From assembly GCF_016213215.1 (NCBI RefSeq), contig NZ_JACRAW010000008.1, forward strand, positions 1-64,000: DNA of 64,000 nucleotides. Direction: 5' to 3'. This DNA is from Bradyrhizobium sp. GTDB taxonomy: Bacteria > Pseudomonadota > Alphaproteobacteria > Rhizobiales > Xanthobacteraceae. The position numbers and the translations under genes are program-made. Positions within the stretch are counted from its first letter, which is position 1; every line of letters starts with the position of its first letter. Below the pieces are notes generated by a model. It was not told the origin of the DNA and did not search any database. It worked only from the letters and a program-made list of their open reading frames with translations. Positions 1 through 9,052 of the stretch are shown here, piece by piece.

Positions 1-220
1 CGGTAAATCGCCGGCGATCCTGCCGAATTTCGGCGGCTCGCTGCCCAATGAGGTATTTTCGGAGATCCTCGGCCTGCCGACGATCTGGGTACCGCATTCC
101 TATCCGGGGTGCTCCCAGCATGCCCCCGACGAGCATATCCTGCTGCCGGTCACCGAGGAGGCCCTCGCCGTGATGGCCGGCCTGTTCTGGGATCTGGGCG
201 AACTGGAACGGCCGGTCTAG
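1..220 (+). CDS. M20-family metallopeptidase, C-terminal end only
   Basis: Only the last 72 codons are in the window; the frame opens at base 2. The fragment carries GGSLPN followed by LPTIWVPHSYPGCSQHAPDEH, here split as LPTIWVPHSYPG and CSQHAPDEH. This is the pattern seen near the end of M20 dipeptidases and acetylornithine-deacetylase-like enzymes, where the late histidine belongs to the metal and substrate site. These cytoplasmic zinc hydrolases cleave dipeptides or N-acyl amino acids. The amino-acid uptake genes just downstream on the same strand would fit peptide or amino-acid use, but that link is inference. The exact substrate cannot be told from the fragment. Confidence 0.75.
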   Translation, partial: GKSPAILPNFGGSLPNEVFSEILGLPTIWVPHSYPGCSQHAPDEHILLPVTEEALAVMAGLFWDLGELERPV

Positions 221-326
221 GCGGGGTTTTGGGCGTCAAGGGAATTCCGCCGCCGAAAGGCACATTCTATTCCGGCCCGATTTATGCAAGCATGCGGCCG
301 ATCAACCTGAAGGGGGAGAGAGTATA

Positions 327-1241
327 GTGAAACATCTTCGTATCATCGCCGTGGCGGTCGCCGCCACCTTTGCCGCCCAGGCGGACGCCCAAGAACTGAC
401 CGGCACGTTGAAGAACATCAAGGAGACCGGCGCCATCACGCTCGGGCACCGCGACTCCTCGATCCCGTTCTCCTATCTCGACGACAGCCAGAAGCCGATC
501 GGCTACGCCATGGACATCTGCTACAAAATCGTCGAGGCGGTGAAGAAGGAGCTCAAGCTCGACAAGCTCGAGGTCAAGCTCAATCCGGTGACGTCGGCGA
601 CCCGCATTCCGTTGATGGCGAACGGCACGATCGATCTCGAATGCGGCTCGACCACGAACAATGCCGAGCGCCAGAAGCAGATCACCTTCACCAACACCCA
701 TTTCCTGACCGCGAGCCGATACGTCTCGAAGAAGTCGAGCAAGATCAATGCGATCGACGACCTCAAGGGCAAGTCCGTGGTCTCGACCGCCGGTACCACC
801 AACATCAAGCAGCTGACCGAAGCCAACGCCGCGCGCGGGCTGAACATCAACATCATCCCGGCCAAGGACCACGCCGAGGCCTTCCTGATGGTCGAGACCG
901 ACCGTGCGGTTGCCTTCGTGATGGACGACATCCTGCTCGCAAGCCTGGTTGCCGGATCGAAGGATCCGAGCGCCTACGTGATCTCCAAGGATGCGTTCTC
1001 CAAGCCCGAGCCCTACGGCATCATGCTGCGCAAGGACGATCCGGCCTTCAAGAAGGTGGTCGATGCGGCCACCGCCGCGCTCTACACCAGCGGCGAAGGC
1101 CAGAAGATCTACGACAAGTGGTTCATGCAGAAGATTCCGCCCAAGGGCCTGAACCTCAACACGCCGATCGCGCCGGAATTGAAGGCGGAGTTCGCCAAGC
1201 CGTCGGATTCGCCGGATCCCGACTCCTACAAGGCGAATTGA
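327..1241 (+). CDS. amino-acid ABC transporter, periplasmic binding protein (family 3)
   Basis: A 304-residue protein with a signal peptide (basic MKHLR start, hydrophobic stretch, cleavage near ADA-QE) and the bilobed family-3 solute-binding fold. The GHRDSSIPFSY segment near residue 40, GYAMDIC and the ECGSTTNN segment are typical of GltI-like glutamate/aspartate binders. The start is a GTG, chosen because GGGGGAGAG lies 8 bases upstream. Two matching permease genes follow on the same strand, so it should deliver acidic or polar amino acids to them in the periplasm. The 199-base gap before the first permease contains a palindromic repeat. Ligand identity is inferred from family resemblance only. 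Confidence 0.9.
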   Translation: MKHLRIIAVAVAATFAAQADAQELTGTLKNIKETGAITLGHRDSSIPFSYLDDSQKPIGYAMDICYKIVEAVKKELKLDKLEVKLNPVTSATRIPLMANGTIDLECGSTTNNAERQKQITFTNTHFLTASRYVSKKSSKINAIDDLKGKSVVSTAGTTNIKQLTEANAARGLNINIIPAKDHAEAFLMVETDRAVAFVMDDILLASLVAGSKDPSAYVISKDAFSKPEPYGIMLRKDDPAFKKVVDAATAALYTSGEGQKIYDKWFMQKIPPKGLNLNTPIAPELKAEFAKPSDSPDPDSYKAN

Positions 1242-1342
1242 GTTCGATCCTTGCCGTCCGGCCCCTGCAATGGCCCGGTCATTGCTTGGGCGCCGAAGGC
1301 GACGATCGTCCAACAAGCGTGTTGTTCGCTGAAGTCGGTTCA

Positions 1343-1366
1343 CCTCTCCCCGCACGCGGGGAGAGG
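1343..1366. repeat. short palindromic repeat (CCTCTCCCCGC / GCGGGGAGAGG)
   Basis: A near-perfect inverted repeat with a two-base loop lies between the binding-protein gene and the first permease. The CCTCTCCCC arm recurs in the larger element at 2909-3030, so this is probably a member of the dispersed palindromic family common in Bradyrhizobium intergenic regions. In this position it could form an mRNA hairpin that keeps binding-protein transcript levels above those of the permeases. That role is inference. Confidence 0.7.
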
Positions 1367-1440
1367 GATTGCACCTGCCGAGCGGCTGCATTCGATCTGG
1401 TTTCATCCAGCTTTGCCAAGATGTTTGCGGAAGGGGACTC

Positions 1441-2172
1441 GTGAACTACAACTGGAACTGGCACATCTTCTTCGAGCCGAATCCGATGGGGACCGGTACC
1501 TATCTCGACATGCTGCTGTCGGGACTGGTGCTCACCATCAAGACAGCGCTGCTGGCCTGGGTCATCGCGCTCATCTTCGGCTCGATCATCGGCGTGGTGC
1601 GCACGCTGCCGTCGAAGGCGGCGTCCTGGATCGGGTTCGGTTACGTCGAATTCTTCCGCAACATGCCGCTTCTGGTGCAGCTGTTCCTGTGGTTCTTCGT
1701 GCTGCCGGAGGTATTGCCGCCCGCCGCCGGGCTGTGGCTGAAGCAGTTGCCCAATGCGCCGTTCTGGACGGCCGCGATCGGAGTTGGCCTGTTCATGTCG
1801 GCACGCGTGGCGGTGCAATTGCAGGCCGGCATATCCTCGCTGCCACGCGGGCAAAGGCAGGCCGCGACCGCGCTGGGGCTGACCACGGTACAGGTCTATC
1901 GCTACGTGTTGCTGCCGATGGGCTTCCGCATCATCCTGCCGCCGCTGACGTCCGAATTCCTCAACACCATCAAGAACACCGCTGTCGCCATTACCATCGG
2001 CCTACTTGAACTGACAGGCCAGGCGCGTTCGATGCAGGAATTCTCCTTCCAGGTCTTCGAGGCCTTTACCGCCGCGACGCTCCTCTATCTTCTGATCAAC
2101 GCCATCGTCGTGACCGCGATGCGCTTCCTCGAGCGCTACGTCGCGATTCCCGGCTATATAACGGGGAAATAG
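1441..2172 (+). CDS. amino-acid ABC transporter permease (GltJ-like)
   Basis: A 243-residue inner-membrane permease with about five membrane segments. It carries the HisM/GlnP-type early motif FRNMPLLVQLF and the cytoplasmic EAA-type loop (AATALGLTTVQVYRYVLLP) that docks on the ATPase. The GTG start at 1441 is preferred over an upstream ATG in the same frame because GGAAGGGG lies just before it and family members begin close to NYNWNW. It sits four bases before a second permease, and the pair should form the heterodimeric channel for the binding protein at 327-1241. Confidence 0.9.
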   Translation: MNYNWNWHIFFEPNPMGTGTYLDMLLSGLVLTIKTALLAWVIALIFGSIIGVVRTLPSKAASWIGFGYVEFFRNMPLLVQLFLWFFVLPEVLPPAAGLWLKQLPNAPFWTAAIGVGLFMSARVAVQLQAGISSLPRGQRQAATALGLTTVQVYRYVLLPMGFRIILPPLTSEFLNTIKNTAVAITIGLLELTGQARSMQEFSFQVFEAFTAATLLYLLINAIVVTAMRFLERYVAIPGYITGK

Positions 2173-2176
2173 CGCG

Positions 2177-2869
2177 ATGCTCGGCAGTTTCGATTTCGAC
2201 GTCATCCAGCGCTCGCTCTTCTACCTCTTCTACGAGGGCATGACGTTCACGCTCACCCTGACGGCGCTTGCCGCGGCCGGCGGGCTTGCCTTCGGCACGA
2301 TGATCGCGTTGATGCGGCTGTCCGGGTTCAGGCTGCTCGCGCGCATTGCCGGGGTCTATGTCGACTTCATGCGCTCGCTGCCGCTGGTGCTCGTCATCTT
2401 CTGGTTCTATTTCCTCGTGCCCTATATCGGCCAGTGGGTGACCGGCTCTTCGCGCCCCATCAAGGTCGGTGCATTTTCTTCCTCGCTGATCACCTTCATC
2501 ATGTTCGAGGCGGCGTATTTTTCCGAGATCATGCGCGCCGGCATCCAGTCGATTTCGCGCGGCCAGCCCGCCGCAGCGCAGGCGCTCGGTCTCACCTACG
2601 CCCAGACCATGCGCTACATCGTGTTGCCGCAAGCGTTCCGCAACATGCTGCCGGTGCTGCTGACCCAGACCATCGTGCTGTTCCAGGACACTTCTCTGGT
2701 CTACGTGCTTTCGATCCCGGATTTCCTCGGCGCGGCCAGCAAGGTCGCGCAGCGGGACGGCCGACTGGTCGAAATGTACCTGTTTGCGGCCCTGGTCTAT
2801 TTCACCATCTCCTGTTTTGCCTCATACGGCGTCCGTCGCCTCCAGGCGCGTATTGCCATTATTCGATAG
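2177..2869 (+). CDS. amino-acid ABC transporter permease (GltK-like)
   Basis: A 230-residue permease with a start region facing the periplasm, FMRSLPLVLVIFWFYF and an ATPase-docking loop (AAQALGLTYAQTMRYIVLPQ). It is the partner of the preceding permease, four bases upstream. In GltIJKL-type cassettes an ATP-binding gene normally follows. Here the next gene, after a palindromic repeat, is a nucleoside deoxyribosyltransferase, so the ATPase must come from elsewhere in the genome or be shared with another system. Confidence 0.9.
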   Translation: MLGSFDFDVIQRSLFYLFYEGMTFTLTLTALAAAGGLAFGTMIALMRLSGFRLLARIAGVYVDFMRSLPLVLVIFWFYFLVPYIGQWVTGSSRPIKVGAFSSSLITFIMFEAAYFSEIMRAGIQSISRGQPAAAQALGLTYAQTMRYIVLPQAFRNMLPVLLTQTIVLFQDTSLVYVLSIPDFLGAASKVAQRDGRLVEMYLFAALVYFTISCFASYGVRRLQARIAIIR

Positions 2870-2908
2870 GTGAGAACGTGGATTTGAGATTTCGAAACGG
2901 GTTCGCCT

Positions 2909-3030
2909 TCACCTCTCCCCTGGGGAGAGGTCGGATCGCGCCAGCGATCCGGGTGAGGGGGTAAGGTCCCACGAGAGACGGCGCCCCTCACCTGGCGCTT
3001 CGCGCCGACCTCTCCCTGTGGGAGAGGTTT
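2909..3030. repeat. complex palindromic repeat element
   Basis: Several nested inverted repeats: ACCTCTCCCCTGGGGAGAGGT at the left (arms CCTCTCCCC and GGGGAGAGG), GGATCGCGCCAGCGATCC in the middle, GGCGCTTCGCGCC further right, and CCTCTCCCTGTGGGAGAGG at the end. The outer ends are related to each other and to the repeat at 1343-1366. Such elements are common between Bradyrhizobium genes. It lies after the permease stop and ends 48 bases before the next start, so it could also act as a transcript-end structure. Confidence 0.8.
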
Positions 3031-3078
3031 AGACCGAAGCCTCAGCAGGATCTCTGTTCGCGCAGGATTGGTGAGCCG

Positions 3079-3633
3079 ATGAAAATCTACCTGGCGGGTC
3101 CCGACGTGTTCCTGCCGGTGGCGGTCGAGATCGGCCGCCGCAAGGCGGCGATCTGCGCGAGCCATGGCCTCACCTCCCTTTATCCGCTGGACAACGCGAT
3201 CGATCCCGCGGCCGAGGACGCCTCGCTAAGGATCTTTCACGCCAACAAGGCGATGATGGACGAGGCCAGCGCCGTCATCGCCAATCTCACGCCGTTTCGG
3301 GGGCCGGGCGCCGATCCCGGAACCGTCTACGAACTCGGTTACATGGCAGGTTCCGGCAAGCTATGCCTCGGCTATTCCAACGATCCCTCCCCCTACGCTG
3401 ACCGCGTCGCGCGCTTCATCGATGTAAGTCCTGAACAAGGGCGCCTGGTCGACGCCCACGGGCTGACGGTGGAGGATTTCGGCCTCACCGACAATCTGAT
3501 GATGGTCCACGCCCTTGACCTTCACGGCGGCGCGCTCATTGTCCCGCCCCATGCGCCTGCAAACGTCTGGGATGATCTTTCCGCGTTCGAAGCCTGCGTC
3601 CGCATGGCGGCCGAGCGGCTTGCCACTAAATAG
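3079..3633 (+). CDS. nucleoside 2-deoxyribosyltransferase
   Basis: A 184-residue cytoplasmic protein starting MKIYLAGPDVF, the glycine-rich opening of this family. The segment IANLTPFRGPGADPGTVYELGYM contains the conserved Asn, the RGP loop and the Glu-Leu-Gly that carries the nucleophilic glutamate. The family transfers deoxyribose between bases, or hydrolyses nucleoside 5'-monophosphates in its DNPH1-like branch. Length matches the family. It is separated from the ABC permeases by a repeat element, so co-function is doubtful. The substrate is unknown. Confidence 0.88.
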   Translation: MKIYLAGPDVFLPVAVEIGRRKAAICASHGLTSLYPLDNAIDPAAEDASLRIFHANKAMMDEASAVIANLTPFRGPGADPGTVYELGYMAGSGKLCLGYSNDPSPYADRVARFIDVSPEQGRLVDAHGLTVEDFGLTDNLMMVHALDLHGGALIVPPHAPANVWDDLSAFEACVRMAAERLATK

Positions 3634-3638
3634 AAGGT

Positions 3639-3758
3639 AGAGCGCGATGGGATTAGGTGGAATCACCATCGTGCTCTAGGTTTTGATTGAGCATGATCTG
3701 CGCGCAAACGCTTTGCGCTTGTCGCGAAAACCGGTGCCCGCTTTTCCTGATCATGCTC
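3639..3758. repeat. Rhizobiales-type intergenic repeat, two hairpins
   Basis: The left hairpin has arms AGAGCGCGATGG and CCATCGTGCTCT. The right part is bounded by GAGCATGATC and GATCATGCTC and contains GCAAACGCTTTGCGC and AAAACCGGTGCCC. This bounded pattern is a dispersed non-coding element that I recognise from many Bradyrhizobium genomes. Fragments recur at 28978-29060 (AAAACCGGTGCGC) and 44302-44320 (GCAAACGC / GCGTTTGC). No open frame of interest overlaps it. Confidence 0.8.
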
Positions 3759-3788
3759 TAGCCTGGTCTGAAACGACACGAGCGCACG

Positions 3789-4523
3789 ATGTCATCTGCC
3801 CGCAAACGCGCCGACAGCCTGCTGGTCGAACGCGGCCTGTTCGAGAGCCGGGCGCGGGCGCGCGCGGCGATCGAAGCGGGGCTCGTTACCGCCAACGACA
3901 AGCCGGTCACGAAACCTTCCGATATCGTCGACGTCGACGCCGTCATTGCGGCTCAGCCCGCCCACCCCTATGTCTCGCGCGGCGGGGTGAAGCTTGCCGG
4001 CGCGCTGGAGCAGTATCCGGTCGACCTCGAGGACCGCGTCTGCCTCGACGTCGGCGCCTCCACCGGCGGCTTCACCGAAGTGCTGCTCGCCAATGGCGCA
4101 AGCCTCGTCTTTGCGGTCGATGTCGGCCGCGGCCAGTTGCATCCCTCGCTGCGCGGGCATCCCAAGATCGTCTCCATGGAGGAGACCGACATCCGCAAGC
4201 TCGAGGGCAAGCGCCTGGCGGCGCGGCCGGATGTCGTGGTCATCGACGTCAGCTTCATCTCGCTCAAGGCGGTGCTGCCGGCGGCCTTGGGGCTCGCAGC
4301 GGCGCCGATGCACCTGCTCGCGCTGATCAAGCCGCAATTCGAAGCGGATCGAAAGCACTCCAAGCACGGCATCATCCGCAACGCCATGGTGCATCAGGAG
4401 ATCTGCGACGACATCGCCGCGTTCGCGGCTTCCCTCGGCTGCACCAACATCGAGGTGTTTCCGTCGCCGATCAAGGGCGGCGACGGCAACATCGAATTCT
4501 TCCTCGGCGCGCGCCGTGGCTGA
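3789..4523 (+). CDS. tlyA: TlyA-family rRNA (cytidine-2'-O)-methyltransferase
   Basis: A 244-residue protein with an N-terminal S4 RNA-binding domain (residues about 5-65) and a Rossmann methyltransferase domain. The SAM-binding motif [14 protein letters not shown] follows [13 protein letters not shown], the family's signature linker. Known members 2'-O-methylate cytidines in ribosomal RNA, and some were first described as haemolysins. The stop overlaps the start of the next gene by eight bases, so the two RNA methyltransferases are translationally coupled. Length is normal for the family. Confidence 0.9.
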   Translation: MSSARKRADSLLVERGLFESRARARAAIEAGLVTANDKPVTKPSDIVDVDAVIAAQPAHPYVSRGGVKLAGALEQYPVDLEDRVCLDVGASTGGFTEVLLANGASLVFAVDVGRGQLHPSLRGHPKIVSMEETDIRKLEGKRLAARPDVVVIDVSFISLKAVLPAALGLAAAPMHLLALIKPQFEADRKHSKHGIIRNAMVHQEICDDIAAFAASLGCTNIEVFPSPIKGGDGNIEFFLGARRG

Positions 4524-5766
4524 GCGACTCCTGATCGATCATCTCGGCCATCGCGGCGACGGCGTCTCCATCGAAGGCGGCGAAGCCATCTACGTGCCTT
4601 ACACGCTGCCCGGCGAAACGGTCGACGTGGGGCCGGTCCCCGGCCATCATCCGGACCGCCGGCACCTCTTGGCCGTGGAGCGCGCGAGCCCCGAGCGCAT
4701 CACCCCGTTCTGCCCGCATTTCGGCGTGTGCGGCGGCTGTGCGATCCAGCACTGGGAGACTGAGGCCTATCGCGCCTGGAAACGCAGCATCGTGGCTGAG
4801 ACGCTGGCGCAGGCCAGGCTCGACTGCGACGTCGCGCCGCTCGTCGATGCCCATGGCAAAGGCCGCAGGCGCATTACGCTGCACGCGCGGCTCGGCACCC
4901 ATGAGGTGCTCAAGGTCGGCTTTGCCGCCACCAACTCCCACGAGGTCGTCCCGATCGATCACTGCCCCATCCTCGATCCGGCACTCCATGGTGCGATCGA
5001 GGCCGGCTGGGCGCTCGCCGAGCCGCTGCTGTCGAAGATATCGATGGGCAAGCCACTCGACATCCAGGTCAGCGCGACCGACAACGGCCTCGACGTCGAC
5101 GTGCGCGGTTCGGGTCCCCTGCCCGCGACCATGATCGCCAGCCTGTCGCGCGTTGCCGAGCAGCATGGCCTGGCACGACTGACGCGCCACGGCGAACTGG
5201 TGCTGCTGCGAAAACCTCCGACGGTGCGGATGGGCGCCGCGCAGGTAACGCTGCCGGCGGGCTCGTTCCTGCAGGCCACGACCGCCGGTGAAGAAACGCT
5301 CGCCGAGCTCGTCCTCGAACGCATCGGACGTGCGAAGGAGACCGCCGATCTGTTCTGCGGCGTTGGTCCGTTCGCGCTGCGCCTCGCTGCCAGGACGCGC
5401 GTATTTGCCTTCGACAGCGACGCCGGCGCAATCGAAGCGCTGCGCAAGGCCGCCGCCGCAACACCCGGATTGAAGCCGGTCAAAGCCGAGGCGCGCGATC
5501 TGTTCCGACGTCCTCTCGTGCCGCAGGAGCTGCGCGACTTCGACGCGGTCGTGTTCGACCCTCCGCGCCAGGGCGCGCAGGCGCAGGCGCTCAAGCTTGC
5601 GGCGAGCAAGGTACCGGTGGTGGTCGCCGTCTCCTGCAATCCGTCGACCTTCGCGCGCGATGCGCGACTGCTTGTCGATGGCGGCTACAAGATCGAGACC
5701 GTGACGCCGGTCGACCAGTTTCGCCACACCCCGCATGTCGAGCTGGTGGCGCGGTTTGCGCGATAG
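4516..5766 (+). CDS. TrmA/RlmD-type RNA (uracil-5-)-methyltransferase
   Basis: A 416-residue class I SAM-dependent enzyme with an N-terminal TRAM-like segment, then an iron-sulphur cysteine set (Cys66, Cys72, Cys75 in [10 protein letters not shown], with a later Cys in DHCPILDP). The SAM domain has [14 protein letters not shown], and the catalytic nucleophile lies in [11 protein letters not shown] near residue 380. The family makes 5-methyluridine in 23S rRNA or tRNA. The GTG start overlaps tlyA by eight bases. Whether it matches RlmC, RlmD or an alphaproteobacterial paralogue cannot be decided here. Confidence 0.88.
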   Translation: MAERLLIDHLGHRGDGVSIEGGEAIYVPYTLPGETVDVGPVPGHHPDRRHLLAVERASPERITPFCPHFGVCGGCAIQHWETEAYRAWKRSIVAETLAQARLDCDVAPLVDAHGKGRRRITLHARLGTHEVLKVGFAATNSHEVVPIDHCPILDPALHGAIEAGWALAEPLLSKISMGKPLDIQVSATDNGLDVDVRGSGPLPATMIASLSRVAEQHGLARLTRHGELVLLRKPPTVRMGAAQVTLPAGSFLQATTAGEETLAELVLERIGRAKETADLFCGVGPFALRLAARTRVFAFDSDAGAIEALRKAAAATPGLKPVKAEARDLFRRPLVPQELRDFDAVVFDPPRQGAQAQALKLAASKVPVVVAVSCNPSTFARDARLLVDGGYKIETVTPVDQFRHTPHVELVARFAR

Positions 5767-5794
5767 AATTCCGCGACGCGAAACAGCGCGCACC

Positions 5795-6355
5795 TCAGGG
5801 GCCGGTGTTGGTCTTCTCTGTCGGTACCAGCCAGCCGCGGTAGTGCACCACATGACCGACCAGCGGAAAGGCCACATGGATATCGAAGACGAAGCGCTCC
5901 GCATCGCCGGTTTCGCTGCATTCGATGGTCGGGCGGCTCCACCCCGGCAGAGGCAGACCCAGCAGACGCCAGCCAGCCAGCGACCAGTTGAGACCCTTGT
6001 CGCCGGGTTCGAGGCGGAACAGCAGTTCGAACGGGCCAAAATGCTCGATCAACAAGCCTTCGTCGTCCCGCCGCCCAGCCTCCATGACGCTGGCATAGCG
6101 CCGGGAGGCGAAGCGGCGGTCCCAGAATTCGGTGCCGCGGCCGTCGGGGTGGAACGAAACACTCACCGGCACGTCGCGGCCCGGTTTGGGCAAGCCGGCG
6201 ACCCGGCACAATAGCCGGGCGACCGGATTGGCGGAGACGGTGATCTCGGCGCGGCCCGAGGTGTGAATGCAGGAATCCAATGCATGCAGTGCCCGCACCG
6301 GGACCGGCAGCGAATTCAAGGCGGCTCCCAGGATGTGTTGGAAAGGCGTCATCAT
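5795..6355 (-). CDS. DUF4166 domain protein
   Basis: A 186-residue protein matching the DUF4166 pattern: ARLLCRVAGLPKPGRDVPV, FWDRRFASRRYAS, then FEHFGPFELLF-like and WSRPTIECSE segments, ending in a VVHYRGWLVP motif. The function is unknown. The domain is often fused or linked to saccharopine-dehydrogenase-like or DoxX-like proteins, but no such partner is intact here. The sequence has no signal peptide. An in-frame stop overlaps its ATG (ATGA), which hints that an upstream coupled gene once existed. Confidence 0.75.
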   Translation of the reverse strand: MMTPFQHILGAALNSLPVPVRALHALDSCIHTSGRAEITVSANPVARLLCRVAGLPKPGRDVPVSVSFHPDGRGTEFWDRRFASRRYASVMEAGRRDDEGLLIEHFGPFELLFRLEPGDKGLNWSLAGWRLLGLPLPGWSRPTIECSETGDAERFVFDIHVAFPLVGHVVHYRGWLVPTEKTNTGP

Positions 6356-6730
6356 CCTTCTCCACGTCGTTGTTCCGGCTTGAACACCATCAGCCCGACG
6401 ATGACCAGCATGCCGTGAACGCGGTAGTGCTCATTGCGCCGCTTTCTTGCCGTTCCAGTTGTTGATGAATAGCAAGAGCAACCGCAACAGTCGCCACGAG
6501 GCCGTTCTCTTGTATTCCCTGGCTCTGCGGGCAACCACCGCGATACCTTTGATGAGGCGAGCGGCACGCGCCACCCAGCAAGATGCCTCGCGCTTAAGCA
6601 ACGGCGTGCGCAGCAAATAGAAATTTAACCCCGAAAATTTACACTTTTTGCGGAATAAGGATTCTCCCGAATCCACTCGGCCAACAACCACGATCAGTGC
6701 ACGACGTTCGTGCGCGACAAGGACAAAACC
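6356..6730. other. intergenic region between DUF4166 gene and chemoreceptor
   Basis: No convincing gene. Bases 6610-6660 are distinctly AT-rich (AAATTTAACC, AAAATTTACAC) and are the likely promoter zone for the chemoreceptor. On the minus strand a short frame ending at 6352 looks like the tail of a membrane protein (HGMLVIVGLMVF), but no start or family support remains. Confidence 0.4.
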
Positions 6731-8737
6731 ATGGACCGTCCCAGCTCGCTTCGCATCGATTATTGTGGCTTGGACGAAAGCGTCCTTGCGCCGCTGCGGC
6801 AGATCAAGCCCTTCGTTCTCGCCGCCATCCCAGGAATCCTGGACCACCTCTACGACAGGACCCAGCGCGTCCCTGAACTGGCCGCGAAGTTTCCGAGTGC
6901 AGAGCGCCTTCAATCCGTCAAGCAGGCACAGCAACGTCACTGGATCAGGCTCTTTGACGGACATCTGGACGATGCCTTTGTCGAGGAGGCCGTGACCATC
7001 GGCCATGCCCACTTTCACGCTGGGTTCGATCCGAGCTGGTACGTCTGCGCGTATTCCCTCGTTCTGGGCGATATGCTGGCCTGCGTCAGGGCGCACGAAA
7101 GCCTGATGCAGACCAAAGGACAACGTGCCCATTCTGGAGAGGTGCTTCAGGCCATCTGCAAGGCCCTGATGTTCGACGTCAGTTTGAGTATCGCCGCCTA
7201 TTGCGAGGAGGTCGACGCCAGCAAGACGCACGATGTCGAAGGCATGATCAGCGAGATCGATCGTCAGGTTCGCGATACCGTCGGCAGCGTCTCCCAGTAC
7301 ACCCAGTCGATGCTGGACAGCGCCCAATCGATGGCCACGGTCAGCGCAGCGGTCGGACGCAACGCCAAGGATGCGACAAACGCTGCCGGATCAACGCTGG
7401 GTTCGGCCCAGGCCGTCGCGGCAGCGTCCGAGGAGCTTCACGCCTCGATCCGGGAAATCTCCCAGCAGGTCTCCCGTTCTGCCGAAACAGCGCAGGCGGC
7501 TGTAAACCGGATGGCGGAAACCCAGGGCGTCGTCGACGAGCTCGCCAAGGCGGCGGCGGAAATCGGCCAGGTGGTCAAGCTGATCGGCGATATCGCGGCG
7601 CAGACCAATCTTTTGGCACTCAATGCCACCATCGAGTCGGCCCGGGCCGGCGAAGCCGGCAGGGGATTTGCCGTGGTCGCGCAGGAGGTCAAGGCGCTGG
7701 CGATGCAATCCGGCAAGTCGGCCCAGCAGATCTCCGAACAGATCGCTCACATCCAGGACGTCGCCAAGAACACGGCCGCTTCCATCGGCGACGTTTCGTC
7801 GACGATCGGCAAGTTCGGCGACATAGCAGTGTCGATTTCGGCGGCGGTCGAAGAGCAGACGGTTGCGACCAGCGAAATCGCAAAGACGGTCGGAGAAACT
7901 GCCGACCAGGCCAGGCACGTCAACGAGTTGATGACCGAGGTGTCGACGCGAGCCAGCGATGCACATCTGGCATCGGAGTCCGTCTCGCACGGCAGCCGCA
8001 ATCTCGACGAAGCGCTGAGCGCTCTGGGCCGCCTGCTGACGCGCGCGGTCAGGACCTCCTCTGAAAGCGTGCAGCGCCGTCACTTCCGGCGGCGCTCGAT
8101 GCTGGCCGACGTCGACGTGGTCGCTGGCGGATCTCGCGAAAAGGCGCAGATGTTCGACATCTCCGAGTATGGCGTCCTGATTTCCTCAAGCTCCAACTGG
8201 CCCGCCGGCTCGCGCGTTTCCGTCACCCTTCCCGGGGACGACGTTCACTTCGACGGCGTGGTCGTCGCCTGCGGCAGCGGACTGTATCACGTCAAATCCG
8301 ACAAGCCCGTGCCGAGCGAAGTCGCGGACAAGGTGGGACAGAAGTATCTCGCTCGTCTGATCGACCTGACGAAGTCGGATCACCGCGCTTTCGTTGCCAA
8401 GGTTGCAAGCGCGGTTAAGGGCGAGATCGAGCTGGTGGCCGGCAATCTGGCGACGCACCACACGTGTCGTCTCGGACGCTGGTACGACACTGTGGCTGAC
8501 GAAACGATGATGAAGAGCGATTCCTTCAAGGCGCTGATGCAGCCCCACGCCCAAGTACACGATACCGGAGCGGCGGTACTGTCGGCGCTGCAGGTCGGCG
8601 ATCATGAACTCGCCCAGAAGAGACTCGCCGAACTCGAGCAACTCTCGGTCAAGGTCGTCTCCTGCCTGGATGCGCTCAATACCGAGATGCAGGCCGACTA
8701 CGATCGCGCTCGCGCCAAGCCGGGCAGGGCCGCCTAA
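6731..8737 (+). CDS. globin-coupled soluble chemoreceptor with PilZ and CZB domains
   Basis: A 668-residue cytoplasmic protein without membrane segments. Residues about 5-165 form a globin-coupled sensor domain: [14 protein letters not shown] contains the expected proximal haem-ligand histidine (His94). Residues about 175-435 are a methyl-accepting signalling domain with the hairpin core [22 protein letters not shown]. Residues about 448-530 form a PilZ domain with RRHFR and DISEYG, the cyclic-di-GMP binding motifs. Residues about 545-650 form a CZB zinc-binding domain (His551, Cys579 in HHTCRLGRW, His606, His610). The ATG at 6731 is chosen over the GTG at 6710 because AAGGAC precedes it. It should tune CheA activity to oxygen, cyclic-di-GMP and zinc or oxidants. 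No che genes are nearby. Confidence 0.88.
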   Translation: MDRPSSLRIDYCGLDESVLAPLRQIKPFVLAAIPGILDHLYDRTQRVPELAAKFPSAERLQSVKQAQQRHWIRLFDGHLDDAFVEEAVTIGHAHFHAGFDPSWYVCAYSLVLGDMLACVRAHESLMQTKGQRAHSGEVLQAICKALMFDVSLSIAAYCEEVDASKTHDVEGMISEIDRQVRDTVGSVSQYTQSMLDSAQSMATVSAAVGRNAKDATNAAGSTLGSAQAVAAASEELHASIREISQQVSRSAETAQAAVNRMAETQGVVDELAKAAAEIGQVVKLIGDIAAQTNLLALNATIESARAGEAGRGFAVVAQEVKALAMQSGKSAQQISEQIAHIQDVAKNTAASIGDVSSTIGKFGDIAVSISAAVEEQTVATSEIAKTVGETADQARHVNELMTEVSTRASDAHLASESVSHGSRNLDEALSALGRLLTRAVRTSSESVQRRHFRRRSMLADVDVVAGGSREKAQMFDISEYGVLISSSSNWPAGSRVSVTLPGDDVHFDGVVVACGSGLYHVKSDKPVPSEVADKVGQKYLARLIDLTKSDHRAFVAKVASAVKGEIELVAGNLATHHTCRLGRWYDTVADETMMKSDSFKALMQPHAQVHDTGAAVLSALQVGDHELAQKRLAELEQLSVKVVSCLDALNTEMQADYDRARAKPGRAA

Positions 8738-9052
8738 AGACTTGCGTTGCCGACATGCCGCATCCCACGGATGCGGTAAGGGCGGCGATGACGGGGTGCT
8801 TTCTGCCTGTAGGGCGTGTATTCATAAATCCGTCCTGCAGCCTAAGTGATAGCGGTGTCCGCTCCACCGTCGCAGGCGACATTGGATGCGCACACCGGCA
8901 CGTCCGATAAGTGGAGAAATCGAACACGCGCCGCTAGGGGACATCCTGCAACCCATCGCGAGCGGTGCGAACTTGCCAGCGGAACCTTGGAAGGACGATA
9001 GGCGGGAATCGGCCTTTTCAGGGTTCGCCGAGCCGCCACATCTTGGAATTGG
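8738..9052. other. intergenic region, no gene seen
   Basis: Between the chemoreceptor and a convergent small gene I see no supported coding frame, strong hairpin with a T-run, or recognisable regulatory box. Short frames here have poor start contexts and no family character. Confidence 0.4.

Noticed and set aside
6352..6567. 71-codon minus-strand frame whose stop overlaps the DUF4166 start
   Set aside because: Its last residues (HGMLVIVGLMVF) look like a membrane helix and the ATGA overlap hints at a former partner gene, but the first half has no protein character and no family could be named.
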